DNA of 64,000 bases. Source: Peromyscus leucopus (Eukaryota; Chordata; Mammalia; Rodentia; Cricetidae). The position numbers and the translations under genes are program-made. The stretch lies in NCBI RefSeq assembly GCF_004664715.2, contig NC_051069.1, positions 72,748,647 through 72,812,646 of the forward strand. The letters run 5' to 3'. Below, in pieces: positions 53,969-64,000 of this stretch. How positions within the stretch are numbered: the stretch's first letter is position 1; each line of letters starts with the position of its first letter. Below the pieces are notes generated by a model. The model was not told where the DNA came from, did no database searches, and saw only the letters and a program-made list of their open reading frames with translations.

Positions 53969-55226
53969 TATAATCATTGCATATTAATCACTTTAAATTA
54001 ATACTTCAGAAGCATAAAAAGAAGCGAAACCTTTCAGACCAGCATTCTTATGCTGAATGTAGTGCTCTGAAATCAAGGGTCCTTTTATTCATAAGAATCA
54101 GTAAAATTATTTTTATTTTTGTTTTTTTTTTTTTAAAGTGTGTCTTTTAAACATTTATACTTTTCTTGTACTAGCTCTCATGTCGAGGTTTTGTTTTCCC
54201 CTGATGAGGACTGAGAATTTTGATAGTACTCCATGGCCAGCCTAGGAAAATAGCAATTTGAAAATTACAAATCAAATCTCGACATGATGTTTAAAACATT
54301 AGCCAGCATACAATAAAAGAAGCCTCCTGTCAAATTGCGTGTTTTCTCAGCATGCTAGCAATTGATAAGTGAAATTTTTGAATTAATAAATAAATCTGAA
54401 TACAATCATCTTTGGGCCATTTCTTTGTGAGGATTAGACTAACCCACTGACTGCCTGTCATCGTCGTCCCCCCCCACCGCCCCCCAAAAAATCTAATGCA
54501 TTTTCTAGTAAGTTTGTTGATATGATTAAAGAGGACACACAGCAAGTTCAACTCAACGAACAGAAGTATGAGACAGTGTATGAGAAGAGGATGCTGGAAC
54601 ACTGAGCTATGGCGCCCTACTGTGGAGTGGAACACCACCCCTCCCAACACACCCTCCTCCCACGCAGCCGGGTTTGCAAGGCAGGAGGGGATTCGGCATA
54701 GTATGGTTGTTTTCAAGCTTGGCTATAGACCTGCTCACAGTAACTGCTGAGTGATGCTATTGACCATTTCTGGCACCCCTTTCCCTTACTTCCCTGTTGA
54801 TAAAATTTCCACTTTGTTCAGATCTCAAGATGCCTTAGAGGCTGGATCACTGCTAGCCTCTGTTTTGCTAATCCAATATAATTTATTGGATTAAACTACT
54901 ATTGGTTAGTTTTGTTTTTATAATGAGAATCACCCTAACAGAAAGGTCTTCCATAGAGAATTTTCTCCCCTTCTTTTCATTTTCTCTCCCACACATGTAG
55001 GACATAGAATGACACAGCTGAGAACCCCTCTACATCTTCACTTCACAGCTGGTAGACTAAGGAATTTAGGCGTTGTTGCCTTGTTGGAAGCATTGGCCAT
55101 ATTTGGTGTCAATGTTGATAGGAAAGAAAAAAGAAGGCTGAACTGTGTTGTGAATGACTCTCTCAGACTCACTTCTTAGAGGTAATTTTGTCTAGGACAG
55201 AGAACATGAGGGACCTAGAAACCTGG
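53969..55226. other. Unassigned stretch
   Basis: No named repeat is recognised. A perfect 10-bp hairpin with TAATCC/GGATTA arms lies at 54869-54893. A C-rich patch (54470-54486) and A/T runs are present. Frames up to 128 codons have no domain. Confidence 0.3.
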
Positions 55227-55580
55227 TGTGGTGGTTTGAAAGAAAATGGCCCCCAAAAGGAGTATCACCACCCCAAAAGGTGTGGCCTTGTTGGAGTGGA
55301 TGTGGCCTTGCTTGAGGAACTGTGACACTGTGCGGGCAGGCTTTGAGATATTTTCTGCTCAAGCTTCACTCAGTGTGACACTCAGACCACTTCCTGTTGC
55401 CTGCTCAAGTCAAGATGTAGGAAACCTGGCTAGTTCTACCTGCACACCACCATGTCACAGCATGATGATAATGGACTAAACCTCTGGAAACGTAAGCAAC
55501 TCCAATGAAATATTTTTCCTTTATAATAGTTGCCATGGTCATGATGTCTTTTCACAGCAATAGAAGCCTTAACTAAGACA
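55227..55580 (+). mobile_element. ORR1-type MaLR LTR
   Basis: tgtggtggtttgaaagaaaa, ggtgtggccttgttggagtg, agaccacttcctgttgcctg, gatgataatggactaaacct, tcacagcaatagaagcctta and actaagaca give the complete LTR order with TG/CA ends. Confidence 0.88.
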
Positions 55581-55977
55581 GGGGTGTGGGGTGTGGGTGA
55601 GGAGGGAAGACATAGAGAGGGAATCTGATGGGGTGGAGGGGTGGGGAGCTCCCTTCCCGATTTTCTAAGCCTAAATTGAAAGTAAAGTTTTTCACAGATA
55701 CAAACAGGGATGGAGGATGCATTTTGCAACCTTCTTGGAAGTGCACGATGAGCGTTCCCAAAAGCCTAGCCGGGCTGACCTCACCACACCAGGAGCTGCC
55801 TGTTCCTCTCTGATTTCTAGGCACTGGAAGACGGTAAAAGGAAGCCATAGAGATCTCTTCATGAAAGAGATTTTAAGGGAACAGAGCTGAAATAAATACT
55901 ATCCAGGGTATCAGAAACCAGTGTCAAAGCCACAGATATTTTCTGAACGTTTGTCAAAACAACTCTCCTGTGGCCAC
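55581..55977. other. Unassigned stretch between two ORR1 LTRs
   Basis: No recognisable MaLR internal sequence is seen, so the two same-orientation LTRs may be independent insertions. Short frames have no domain. Confidence 0.35.
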
Positions 55978-56381
55978 TCTGGTGGTTTGAATAGGAATGA
56001 CCCCCATAGGCTCATAGATTTGAATGCCTGGTCATTAGGGAGTGGTGCTGTTTTGCAGAGATTAGAAGGTATATCCTTGTTGGAGTAGGTGCAGCCTAGT
56101 TGGAAGAAGTGCGTCACTGGGGATGGGCTTTGGGGTTTCAAATGCTCAAGCCAGGCCCAGTCTCTCTCTCCCTCTCTTCCTGCTGCCTGCCAATCCAAAT
56201 GTAGAACTCTCAGCTACCTCTCCAGCACCATGTCTACCTACATGCTGCCATGCTCCCTGCCAAGATGATAATGGACCAAACCTTTGAATGTAAGCCAGCC
56301 TCAATTAAATGTTTTCCTTAATAGGAGTTGCTGTCTGTGGTCATGGTGTCTCTTCTCAGCAATACAACATTGACTAAGACA
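55978..56381 (+). mobile_element. ORR1-type MaLR LTR, second copy
   Basis: ggtggtttgaataggaatga, cccccataggctcatagatt, ggatgggctttggggtttca, gatgataatggaccaaacct and tgactaagaca. It belongs to a longer subfamily variant than the 55227 copy. Confidence 0.88.
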
Positions 56382-56396
56382 GAAATTTGTACAAGG

Positions 56397-56495
56397 GATA
56401 GTTATATCATGTTAGGCATAATTATGACCTGGTTAAATGCATTTGTGATTATACATGAGGTAGTTATATTATGTTTAGGCATTATTATGACCTGG
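56397..56495 (+). repeat. Diverged 63-bp direct duplication
   Basis: gatagttatatcatgttagg...attatgacctgg (56397-56432) is repeated as ggtagttatattatgtttag...attatgacctgg (56459-56495). Confidence 0.75.
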
Positions 56496-56569
56496 CTGTT
56501 ATTTTCATTTGGAAATTAATCGTGTTATAAGGAGATATGATTATGTGTCAAGTTGACAAGGGGTGGATT

Positions 56570-57068
56570 TGTGATGGCTGTTCTTGGTTGTCAACTTGAC
56601 TACATCTGGAACTAAAACCCCAAAATGGAGGGCACACCTATGAGGCATTTTTTGCTTGGTTTGAAGTTGGTGGTCCACTTCTAATCTGGACCTTTGAGTC
56701 AGGAAGACACACTCCTTTGATCTAGATCTTGAGGCAGGAAGATACACTTTCAATCTGGGCCACACCTTCTGCTGGAAGCCTATATAAGGATATGGAAGAT
56801 GGAAGCTTTTGATCTTTGCATGCTTGCCCTCACCCTTATAACACATCCATTCCTTCACTGACATTAGTGCCTACTTCTTTGGGATTCCAGAATATACTGA
56901 AGACCAGATGAAACACCCAGCCTTGTAGACTGAGCAGTTACTGAAATCTTGGACTTTACATTCACAGCCAGCCATTGTTGGATTAGCTGGACTGCAGCCT
57001 GTAAGTCATTCTAATAAATTATATATATATATATAATAAGTTCTCTTACTCTAAAGAACCCTAATATA
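56570..57068 (+). mobile_element. ERVL LTR (MT2-like)
   Basis: tgtgatggctgttcttggtt, gtcaacttgactacatctgg, tctgctggaagcctatataa (TATA-like at about 56781), ttccttcactgacattagtg, gccattgttggattagctgg and a (TA)n stretch before the terminus aaccctaatata match MT2-type LTRs as I remember them. Polyadenylation could use aataaatta near 57013. Confidence 0.75.
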
Positions 57069-57124
57069 GCCATAGATGCAACCATACCTCTACTCATATA
57101 AGTTGCTGGTTAATAAATATCAAA

Positions 57125-57310
57125 ATTTATACACATACAGGTACCTGCACATATGTGAATGCATGTGTACAGGTGTACATGCTTGTATATGTGCAGGTGT
57201 GTGAAGGCCAGAGGTTTATGTTGGGTATCTTCATCTCCATCTTATTTTTGAGGCAGGCTCCCTCACCTGGAGCTCGCTGATTCATACTATCTGGCCAGCT
57301 AGGGCGAAAT
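57125..57310 (-). mobile_element. Composite B1/tRNA-like SINE, antisense
   Basis: gtgtgtgaaggccagaggtt, tatgttgggtatcttcatct, ttatttttgaggcaggctcc and ctcacctggagctcgctgat are the reverse complement of the composite SINE seen at 19394-19660. Confidence 0.6.
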
Positions 57311-57599
57311 GCTGTCTCTGAGCAAGGACACGGCAGAGTGTGTTCTTCAGTATCATTTGCCTCTGTGTAGTGGTGGTTCATCACAGTCCTGAGGCCATGG
57401 CCTTCACATTCTCCTGAGGGTCCACGTAGGTTCCATTGGGGTTAAAGAACAACCTAGAACAACAAGCCACTTGTAGTGTGCATGCACTGAGCTATTTAGA
57501 ACGTGGGCACGCGGATTCATTTCTCAACATGAAGCACAAGTGTGCCCATCTTCTCTCTATTGTTAGGTCTCAAAGAAACCCAAGACAAGTCCAACTCAG

Positions 57600-57935
57600 T
57601 CCTTTTGGCTCTTTTCAGCACTTCTAACCCACCCCCTACTCTCAACTTCTTCTCCCAGGGGCGGGGCTTCTGCTTCCCTTCCCCCAGCTTCTGATCCTAG
57701 ATAAATTCACCTTGGCAACATGCCCATGTGACTCCTGGGTTCTCTCTTGGTCTCTCCGTTCTTGGCTCCTCTCTTTCCCCCCGCTCTCTCTTCATCCCCA
57801 CCCCTCTCTCTCCTCTCATGACCCAGTTCAGTCTGCTGACCCAGTTCAGTCTGGACCCTTCCAGATGTCTCTGGCTGTGTTCCCCTCACATCTACAATAA
57901 ACCTCCTCCTCATCTATACCTGGTCATTGAAGGGA
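57600..57935 (+). mobile_element. LTR-like sequence
   Basis: A pyrimidine-rich region with ggggcggggcttctgcttcc leads to ctacaataaacctcctcctc, resembling the R-U5 part of a rodent LTR. An 18-bp tandem duplication (gacccagttcagtctgct / gacccagttcagtctgga) lies at 57820-57855. The family is not named. Confidence 0.4.
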
Positions 57936-57949
57936 GCTGACAAAAGCAC

Positions 57950-58432
57950 CTTGGCTCGAGTGCTGCCATTTTGACATCAGACTCCATTTTACCTGCAGGG
58001 TGAAACAGTTCAGGTTCCCAAGCCCTAGGGGAGCTGAGAACTTTCCAATGGCTGATCAACCTCCTCCCTAAACCACAGAAATAGTCATTCTGCATCTTTA
58101 GTTCTTTAGAAACATCACGGCTGTTCCTAACCACAGAAGGAACACATGGATCTGATTGGCTGGACTGAAAGACTTGCATTGTATGTCCATTGACAATCAT
58201 AGAACATTCAAGGAAGCCCCCATCTCTAAATCCCGATTGGTGAACATCGTAGCTGTGACTTGGCAACAAATGTTTGTGAATTTTAAGCTCACTAAACCCT
58301 ACTTCTGCCCCTGCTCAAGGCTGTCAGGAGAAACAAGGCTCCCGAGTCCTTTTCCTGCAGCCCTGACTGATCAGTGACTTGCCTTATGGGGTGGTTTAAT
58401 AAAATCTTTGGAACCCATTAGTGTTTTCTCTC
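57950..58432 (+). mobile_element. LTR-like sequence
   Basis: Plus-sense signals include a CAAT-region ctgattggctgg, a second cccgattggtgaac, and tttaataaaatctttggaac near the 3' end. This is LTR-like, but borders and family are uncertain. Confidence 0.35.
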
Positions 58433-58765
58433 TCCTTGCTCATGGTGTATAACAGGCTGGGTGTTAACATTGTGTCCTCATCTTTTTCATTCACCTATAA
58501 GTACCTTCAGAGACAGGGCCACCCCCTCCACCACCAAGGTCACCAAGCATTATTGACTATGTTTAGAGTTGGCTTCCTGTTGGCTCCTGTCAACTCCTTA
58601 TTGTGTGTCTCTATTTCTTTACATTCCCAGCAGCCCCTGATCTACTTATCCACTTCTTTCGTTCAGGGTCAGACATAACACTAGCTGCTCTTCTCTCTCT
58701 CTCAAAATGCATTCTAGAAAGCAAGTGACTGTTGTTATTGCAACTTTGGGGGAGGGGTTGCTTGT

Positions 58766-58853
58766 TTGTTTTTTGAGACAATCAGTGATCTGTCTGACTC
58801 TTCAGCCCTAGTGCTGGGATTAAAGGTGTGGGTCACCACACCCTGTTTGAAAT
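58766..58853 (-). mobile_element. B1 fragment, antisense
   Basis: gttttttgagacaatcagtg, tgctgggattaaaggtgtgg and gtcaccacaccctgtttg are the reverse complement of B1, with an internal deletion. Confidence 0.75.
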
Positions 58854-59925
58854 TTTTATAATTGTGCTAGTAAAAGTTGTGTCTGCTGGGGACACATCGT
58901 AAGACTCCAGGATAAAGTCCAAGAACACAGAACACAGCTACTGTACCACGGTTGCTTTTTATAACTCGAGATGATGGAGCCCAGCCTGCAGCCTAGCCTC
59001 TGACGGTCTGTGTCTAATCGGAGTATCTGCCGTAAATGTCACCACTCTGCTCCACCGCTAATGGATGCCCTCATTAAGGTCGAGGGGAAGAATTTAAATA
59101 CCATGGCTGAGCTTGTGCACAACTGTGCCGTTTCTATTGATCACAAAATGAAAATTTACAACATTTAGCGGAGATGCCATCCCTTTACACGCACGCGTGT
59201 GCTGGCTTCCACAGCTCTGCTCCTGCATGGCTAGAAAAACTCACAACCCGTGCTCTCTCTGCATTTATGATTCTTCTAATGGCAGTGAGAGCCTGAGCGC
59301 TTCTGCCCTGTCATTTCATTACTAAATGATAAAAACAAGACAGTGGTTAACAACGTGAGAAACTATGGAGTTGAGATGCAGAGAGGGAAGCCAAGGGGGA
59401 GGGAAATAGTCACATGGTCTTTGGGGCAGATTATGTCTGTGGTCCTTCCTGGGGGCCCTACAGATGTGATGGCTAATAGCAATTGTAGTAATTCTTTAAA
59501 AAAAAAAATCCAAGCAGGATTAATATGAGCCTAGATACAGTCACAGTGTGATAAACTCTGCACGCCTTCATAAAAGGCAGAACTTTATCTCATATTTGGA
59601 ATGGGCATGAATTATGTCACCCACAGAAGTAAATTTGTTGTCACCACAGTAAAGCAAAACTCCCGAGAAACCACACAACTGTTCTTGGCAGGGAGCCTGT
59701 GGCTACTGCCTCCTGGCAACTGTGCCATAGTTAAAGGAATTTAACATCACTTGCCAAGCGAGAGCCTTCCTGTTTCTTTTTAAATTAATCATGAAGATGG
59801 GGAAAGGGAAAAGCCCTCCCCTCTGTGCCCCAGGGTCCTTTGCACATTCAAGCACATTGAGAGTCCTGTCGATGTGGCACCTTTCCAGAAAATCTGTGGG
59901 GGACTTGTTTATCCAAAATAAAACA
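58854..59925. other. Repeat-free stretch with TAAT-rich segment
   Basis: No interspersed repeat is seen. The part 58980-59340 retains CpGs and carries gctaatggatg, ctcattaagg and ttcattactaaatgataaa. It is a possible conserved non-coding element by composition. Confidence 0.35.
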
Positions 59926-60127
59926 TGAGCAGATGAGATGGCTCAGTCCGTACAAAGGTACTTGTGACCAAGCCTGACCGCCTGAGTTCAGTCCCCTAGC
60001 CTCACGGGACGGGAAAAGATAACTGAGTCCTGAGTTGTCTTCTAGCCTGAACATGCAGACTCTCCTCTCCCCACACATTAAATAGTTAGATAAATAAATT
60101 AGCAGATAAATGCAAAGAAAAAAAAAA
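59926..60127 (+). mobile_element. B3-type SINE
   Basis: gagcagatgagatggctcag, caaaggtacttgtgaccaag, cctgaccgcctgagttcagt, ggaaaagataactgagtcct and tgagttgtcttctagcctga, then an A-rich tail, match B3. Confidence 0.85.
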
Positions 60128-60350
60128 GTTAGGTGGCGCAGGGGCCCCATGACTCTCCGCCTCCTCGCTCTGCTTTGCTGTTCCCGTGGAGTGGAGCCCA
60201 CGCTGCAGCACAGGCAGCGGCCTGCAGTCTGTCTCGGTGACCTGCTTGTGTGTGAGACAGGGCTGAGGTTTCAGTGAGTTCCCGGGTCAAGCTTCTGGAG
60301 AGGATTCCAGTGCACAGTCCGGCTGTGTATTCAGGAAACGAACAGGGAAG

Positions 60351-60547
60351 TAGAATATCCCAGGAGGAAGTAGAATACCCCAGGAAGAAGTAGAATACCC
60401 CAGGAGGAAGTAGAATACTCCAGGAAGAAGTAGAATACCTCAGGAGGAAGTAGAATACTCCAGGAAGAAGTAGAATACTCCAGGAAGAAGTAGAATACTT
60501 CAGGAAGAAGTAGAATATCCCAGGAGGAAGTAGAATATCCCAGGAGG
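60351..60547 (+). repeat. 20-bp minisatellite, about ten units
   Basis: Units of tagaatatcccaggaggaag vary at positions 8-10 (atc, acc, act) and 16 (g/a). Partial alternation of gaggaag and gaagaag gives a weak 40-bp higher-order pattern. Because three units equal 60 bp, minus frames of 172 and 124 codons stay open across it; they are artefacts. Confidence 0.97.
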
Positions 60548-63500
60548 TAAGGACTTTGTTCTGACTCTGGTGTGTCCTGGGGGGTAAGGACAGTGCCTGG
60601 GCACCGTGTGACCTCAAGTACATAAGGTTTGGCCAAGGCCACCACAAACTTCCTTAGTGCCACTTTCCCTGGTTTCTCGCCTGAACAAAGTGCCTTCTTG
60701 GGCATTCTGGCTTCTCTGTTTAATTAACAAGTCACTGAAAACTTTTATGCCACCGAATTCTCGAGGACTATATAGTTTACTACGTGGTTTAAGGGTGGCG
60801 GCTTTTCCTGCTGCAGCTATGAGGTCGAGAAACAGCACTCGGCTTGCATCTAACTGTAAGACAGTGAGATGCTGTCTGGATTGGCACACCAAACTGGGCC
60901 ATGGGGTACCAGGCTGGTAGCTGGTGTTCTAGGGAGAACACTAAAGCCGGCGTGCCAGGGGACTCAGCTCTTGTGTGGACTTGGCCTGTCACTAAATACT
61001 CTGCTTCCAGGATCGTGCCTCACCTCCCTTTCTTCCTCTACCTGGTTTACTACACCTCTTCCTTCTTCAGGAGTCTTAGATGTTAGATCTTTCTAGAAAA
61101 TTCTAAAGTTCAGAGGTTATCAGTCAGACCTCATGAACAATGTTCACACATCCTCTTTTAAAGGAGTCTAAAAGTTATACAAATCTTGGTCACTGAAGAG
61201 CTTGACCATGTGGTTGGCATATCTGCAGGCATACAGGGCCCTTTGTGGCACAGGACTGAGTATGGGGAAATGGGATCGGGTCCAGAACCTCCACATAACC
61301 CATGGTGTGGGCCATTTGTATCAATTCACCTCACCAGTAAAATGAAGGGACTAAAATGTGGAATATAGATCAAAGAGATCTAGTCCATTTCATCGACTTT
61401 CTCGTGTGCATAATTGAACTCTGAGCTTCAAAAGAACCCAGACTATTTCTGTGAGAGATACTAGATTGCATTTTATCCGTCTCAGTTTTATCCCTGTGAA
61501 AAGCATAAAATACAGTTGTCATAAATTCTATGACATTTAATCACATTACGGTGATTGACATAAATATTTAAATCCGAAGTAGCTGTGATACCGCCCACTT
61601 GGTGTGATTAAGGGTGACAATTGAGCAAGCTGTGGAACCTGTGATTCGTGTTCACAGGTTTTTGAGACTTTTTCTTTCTGGGCTGCAAAGGCTGTGAAAT
61701 GATTTAAGGTGTGTTACTACTGGAATTTTATATTGTAAAATCTGCGTAGTGGATTTAAGAAATAGCACAAGACAAGCCATCTGGCGGCTGGGGGATCACA
61801 CACATGGCTTCCAAAGGACAGCTGCAGAGGTGTGTTGGTGTGCTACACCGGGGGTGTGAGGCTAGCCGCTATTTACTGAGAGCACACAGGATGCACGTGT
61901 TTATACCCATGCCTCCTCTCAAGACTGCATGACCTTGGCATTTGTCCTTGCCAGTGCCTGGGAATGCCCTTCAACGCTGCCTTCGTATGCAGGGAAATGC
62001 TATGGTAATCAGTCTCATGAGATAGTGAGAACCATTTCAGCAAAACATGAAAAAAATACACAGAATACATTATTCCTCCGAAAAGCTTTTGTCCTTTGAC
62101 AAACACAAGTCCCTTCCCCCATGTCACCTTGGAATCTTGTCAGTTGGGTGTTGGGCATGCATGCATGCCTGTTCAGTGACACCCTACTTCCCTGCATGTC
62201 TCTGCACAGGCCAGGAAGGTGAAGTCTGGGTACAGTCTTGTCTTGGAGGCACTTCTGGGGGTGCGAGGAGGTGGGTTGTTCCCCAACTGCCATCCTGTCA
62301 CAGGCATTTCCCCATCGGCTTCCCTCTACTGGGATGAAGCCTGGGACTTCCCATCTGGGCCCTTCCTTCCAGAACAGTCGCCGGCTATAAAACCACTCCC
62401 CTGGAGCCCTGGGGTGCTCCTCTGCAACAGACACACCCACCACTTTGTCCGGGTCTTCTGGCCCTGATGTCCTGATGTTGTCCTGTGAGCCCAAGGGTGC
62501 AGCTTGCTGACTCTATGCTGGTCTTGTTTGTGTAATCACCTGTGTAAGTCACGGGGAACCTGGGTGTACCTGAGTTTTTCCATTATCAACTAAATCTCTG
62601 GAAATGTGGCAAGCCAGCTAGCTAACTGCTGCTACTGTTCCGTGACCTGATAGTCAGTAACTTGAGAAAAAGGAGGAATTATTGTTTTCCTGGCCTAGCA
62701 AGAATAGACAACTGCTAAATGAAGTAGCGTCAGGAGGTCAGAGCTAACAGCACTACAAAAATCCTATGGTCTTCTTGGACGTAATGGCTACTGCAGTTCC
62801 AGGTGCCCCTTCACCATTCAAGGCACCGTGAAACAATGAAGGCTAGTACACCAAGGCCCTTGAGCCCACAGATCTCCAGAGAAACCAGGAAGGTGAAGCA
62901 CACAGGATTGTCTTTCCAATGGGAAAGATGAAAAACCCGTTCTTCCATCGAGAAAGCTGAGAATTGGAAATGATTGCTTGGTGATCTACGTTATCTGTTG
63001 GGCCAGGCCATATCAAGCTGTTACAACCAAGACTGGTCATGGCTAGCAATCTAAATGGCCCTTATATCCAGAGGCTCCCCCAAGCTTCCACAAGCAGGAC
63101 CAGAGGTGGCTATTAGCCCAAATGACCTCTATGTTCTCTAGGCCAAAGCCTTAGGCCCTTAAGCTAGTACAGGTAGCCTCTCTCTAGACTCCATCTTCTT
63201 GGAAGAAATGACATGTACCCTGAGTTGAGTTTCAGTGTAATTACTTGTGCAACAGGAATTGTATTATACCAAGAAACTTTTTCCAAATTATACTGAGCTT
63301 TAATACATTGGGAAAAAACCACCTATTACTAGACTTCCAAAGACTGACCCAGGTTGACAAAGTCAATCTGCACGGGTTTTCATTCTTATCTCTTCTCATG
63401 GTTTGCTTCCCCATATGACACCTGCAGGGACCCCTCAGGTTAGATATCATCTCCATATTTACTTATTGAGAAAACAAATCCTCTCTCAGAAATACCCCAG

Positions 63501-63871
63501 CTGACTTCCTCCTGTGTATAACTGAACTCTTGAGCTTCAAAAGAAACCGGACGAGTTCTGCAAGAGAGTCTAGGTTCTGTGACTGGCCTGGACCAGGCCA
63601 GGCTAGTCACAGCACGCCCCTTGGCTGGTCTCTTTGTCCCTGGAAAACAAACAGGAGTTCATTTGGTGGAGCAATGAGTTGTGCAGCCAACAGACATGTC
63701 TACCACTCAACCTGCTTTGCCAACTACGTGTGGAGGAGCGTGGATGCTTACTCATTCTCTGTCTTTGCTTGCACCTCAGTTCTTCCCCATACTTGAACTA
63801 ACTGGTGAATGATTGCGGCATCTCATAGATAATTTCCAGTTCTGTTGAAACCAAAAGACTACAGAGAAATC
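60548..63871. other. Repeat-poor unique stretch
   Basis: No SINE, LINE or LTR is confidently recognised over 3.3 kb. It contains one dispersed 60-bp direct repeat (61405-61464 and 63513-63573) and a 15-bp-stem hairpin (63577-63612). A 159-codon minus frame (62494-62015) has no domain. The part 61440-61740 is AT-rich with TAAT-like cores. Confidence 0.35.
63577..63612. repeat. Hairpin-forming inverted repeat
   Basis: CTGTGACTGGCCTGG and CCAGGCTAGTCACAG pair over 15 bp with one G-U wobble and a 6-nt loop. Inside it, ggcctggaccaggcc is a competing perfect short palindrome. Confidence 0.85.
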
Positions 63872-64000
63872 TGTAGCAGGAATCTTAGAAGGGTCTTATT
63901 AATAAAATCAAACCTGAAGCTAGGTATTGGGGTGAATGCTGGAAGATCAGAGAAGCAGAACAAGCCACAGCTACCTCACCTCGCCAGTTCCTCAGCTGGT
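63872..64000 (-). mobile_element. B1-containing ERVK-type LTR, cut by window end
   Basis: The plus strand starts tgtagcaggaatcttagaag, then gtcttattaataaaatcaaa, ggtattggggtgaatgctgg and agcaggaa..acaagccacagcta, matching the first part of the LTR at 981-1493. The rest lies outside the window. Confidence 0.85.

Noticed and set aside
55227..56381. One MaLR provirus with two LTRs
   Set aside because: The DNA between the two ORR1 LTRs shows no MaLR internal sequence and the LTRs are different variants, so two insertions are more likely.
60351..60547. Resemblance to a CRISPR array
   Set aside because: The units are contiguous without unique spacers and the genome is a rodent.
60129..60705. 172- and 124-codon minus frames with a repeated aromatic-Ser motif
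   Set aside because: They are carried by the 20-bp minisatellite, where three units keep every frame open.
62015..62494. 159-codon minus frame
   Set aside because: No domain, no splice or promoter support, and overlapping frames on the other strand; likely chance.

Overview
This is a stretch of rodent nuclear DNA with no recognisable protein-coding gene. It is packed with rodent retroposons: 7SL-derived B1, tRNA-derived B2/B3 and ID SINEs, rodent L1, MaLR and ERVK-type LTRs, and two URR1 DNA transposons. The youngest B1 copies carry a tail-proximal block (CCAGGAAAGGCACAAAGCTA and variants) that I associate with cricetid rodents such as deer mice, voles and hamsters. The cricetid placement is an inference from memory, not a computed result. 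Nearly all long open frames come from simple repeats or from the SINE, LTR or L1 copies they overlap.

Layout. 1-2.9 kb: an ancient L1M 3' end, a B2, two solo LTRs with duplications at their borders and a tetranucleotide tract. 4-10.8 kb: degenerate B1s, LTRs, L1 ends and a near-complete MaLR element (about 8.67-10.76 kb). 10.8-18 kb: mostly unique DNA with two possible minus-strand exons (11753-11876 and about 15640-16099), one with a splice donor and the other with an acceptor plus AATAAA. 18-22.3 kb: SINEs with clear target-site duplications and a CAC-rich minisatellite. 22.3-25.2 kb: a repeat-free island. 25.2-28.5 kb: URR1, SINEs and a GA/TG microsatellite. 28.5-30.5 kb: unique DNA with CTCF-like motifs beside a small CpG-rich GC-box patch. 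31-32.2 kb: a large inverted repeat. 33.1-36 kb: a three-level nest, with L1 inside a chimeric ERV-like element inside an ORR1-type LTR. 36-41.3 kb: B2 copies with long CA/TG tracts. 41.3-49 kb: MIR, URR1, B1 and L2 remnants. 49.3-49.6 kb: a CpG-rich patch with two opposed CCAAT boxes. 52-58.4 kb: L1, ERVK, ORR1 and MT2-like LTRs. 58.9-64 kb: mostly unique DNA, a 20-bp minisatellite and the start of another B1-containing LTR that runs off the window.

The window therefore looks like intergenic or intronic DNA. Several repeat-poor blocks are rich in homeodomain-type TAAT motifs and retain CpGs, which is compatible with regulatory DNA near a developmental gene, but conservation cannot be tested here. 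The most unusual item is the chimeric element at 33365-35912. It has two unlike LTR-type ends in opposite polarity, yet is bounded by a perfect 6-bp duplication.
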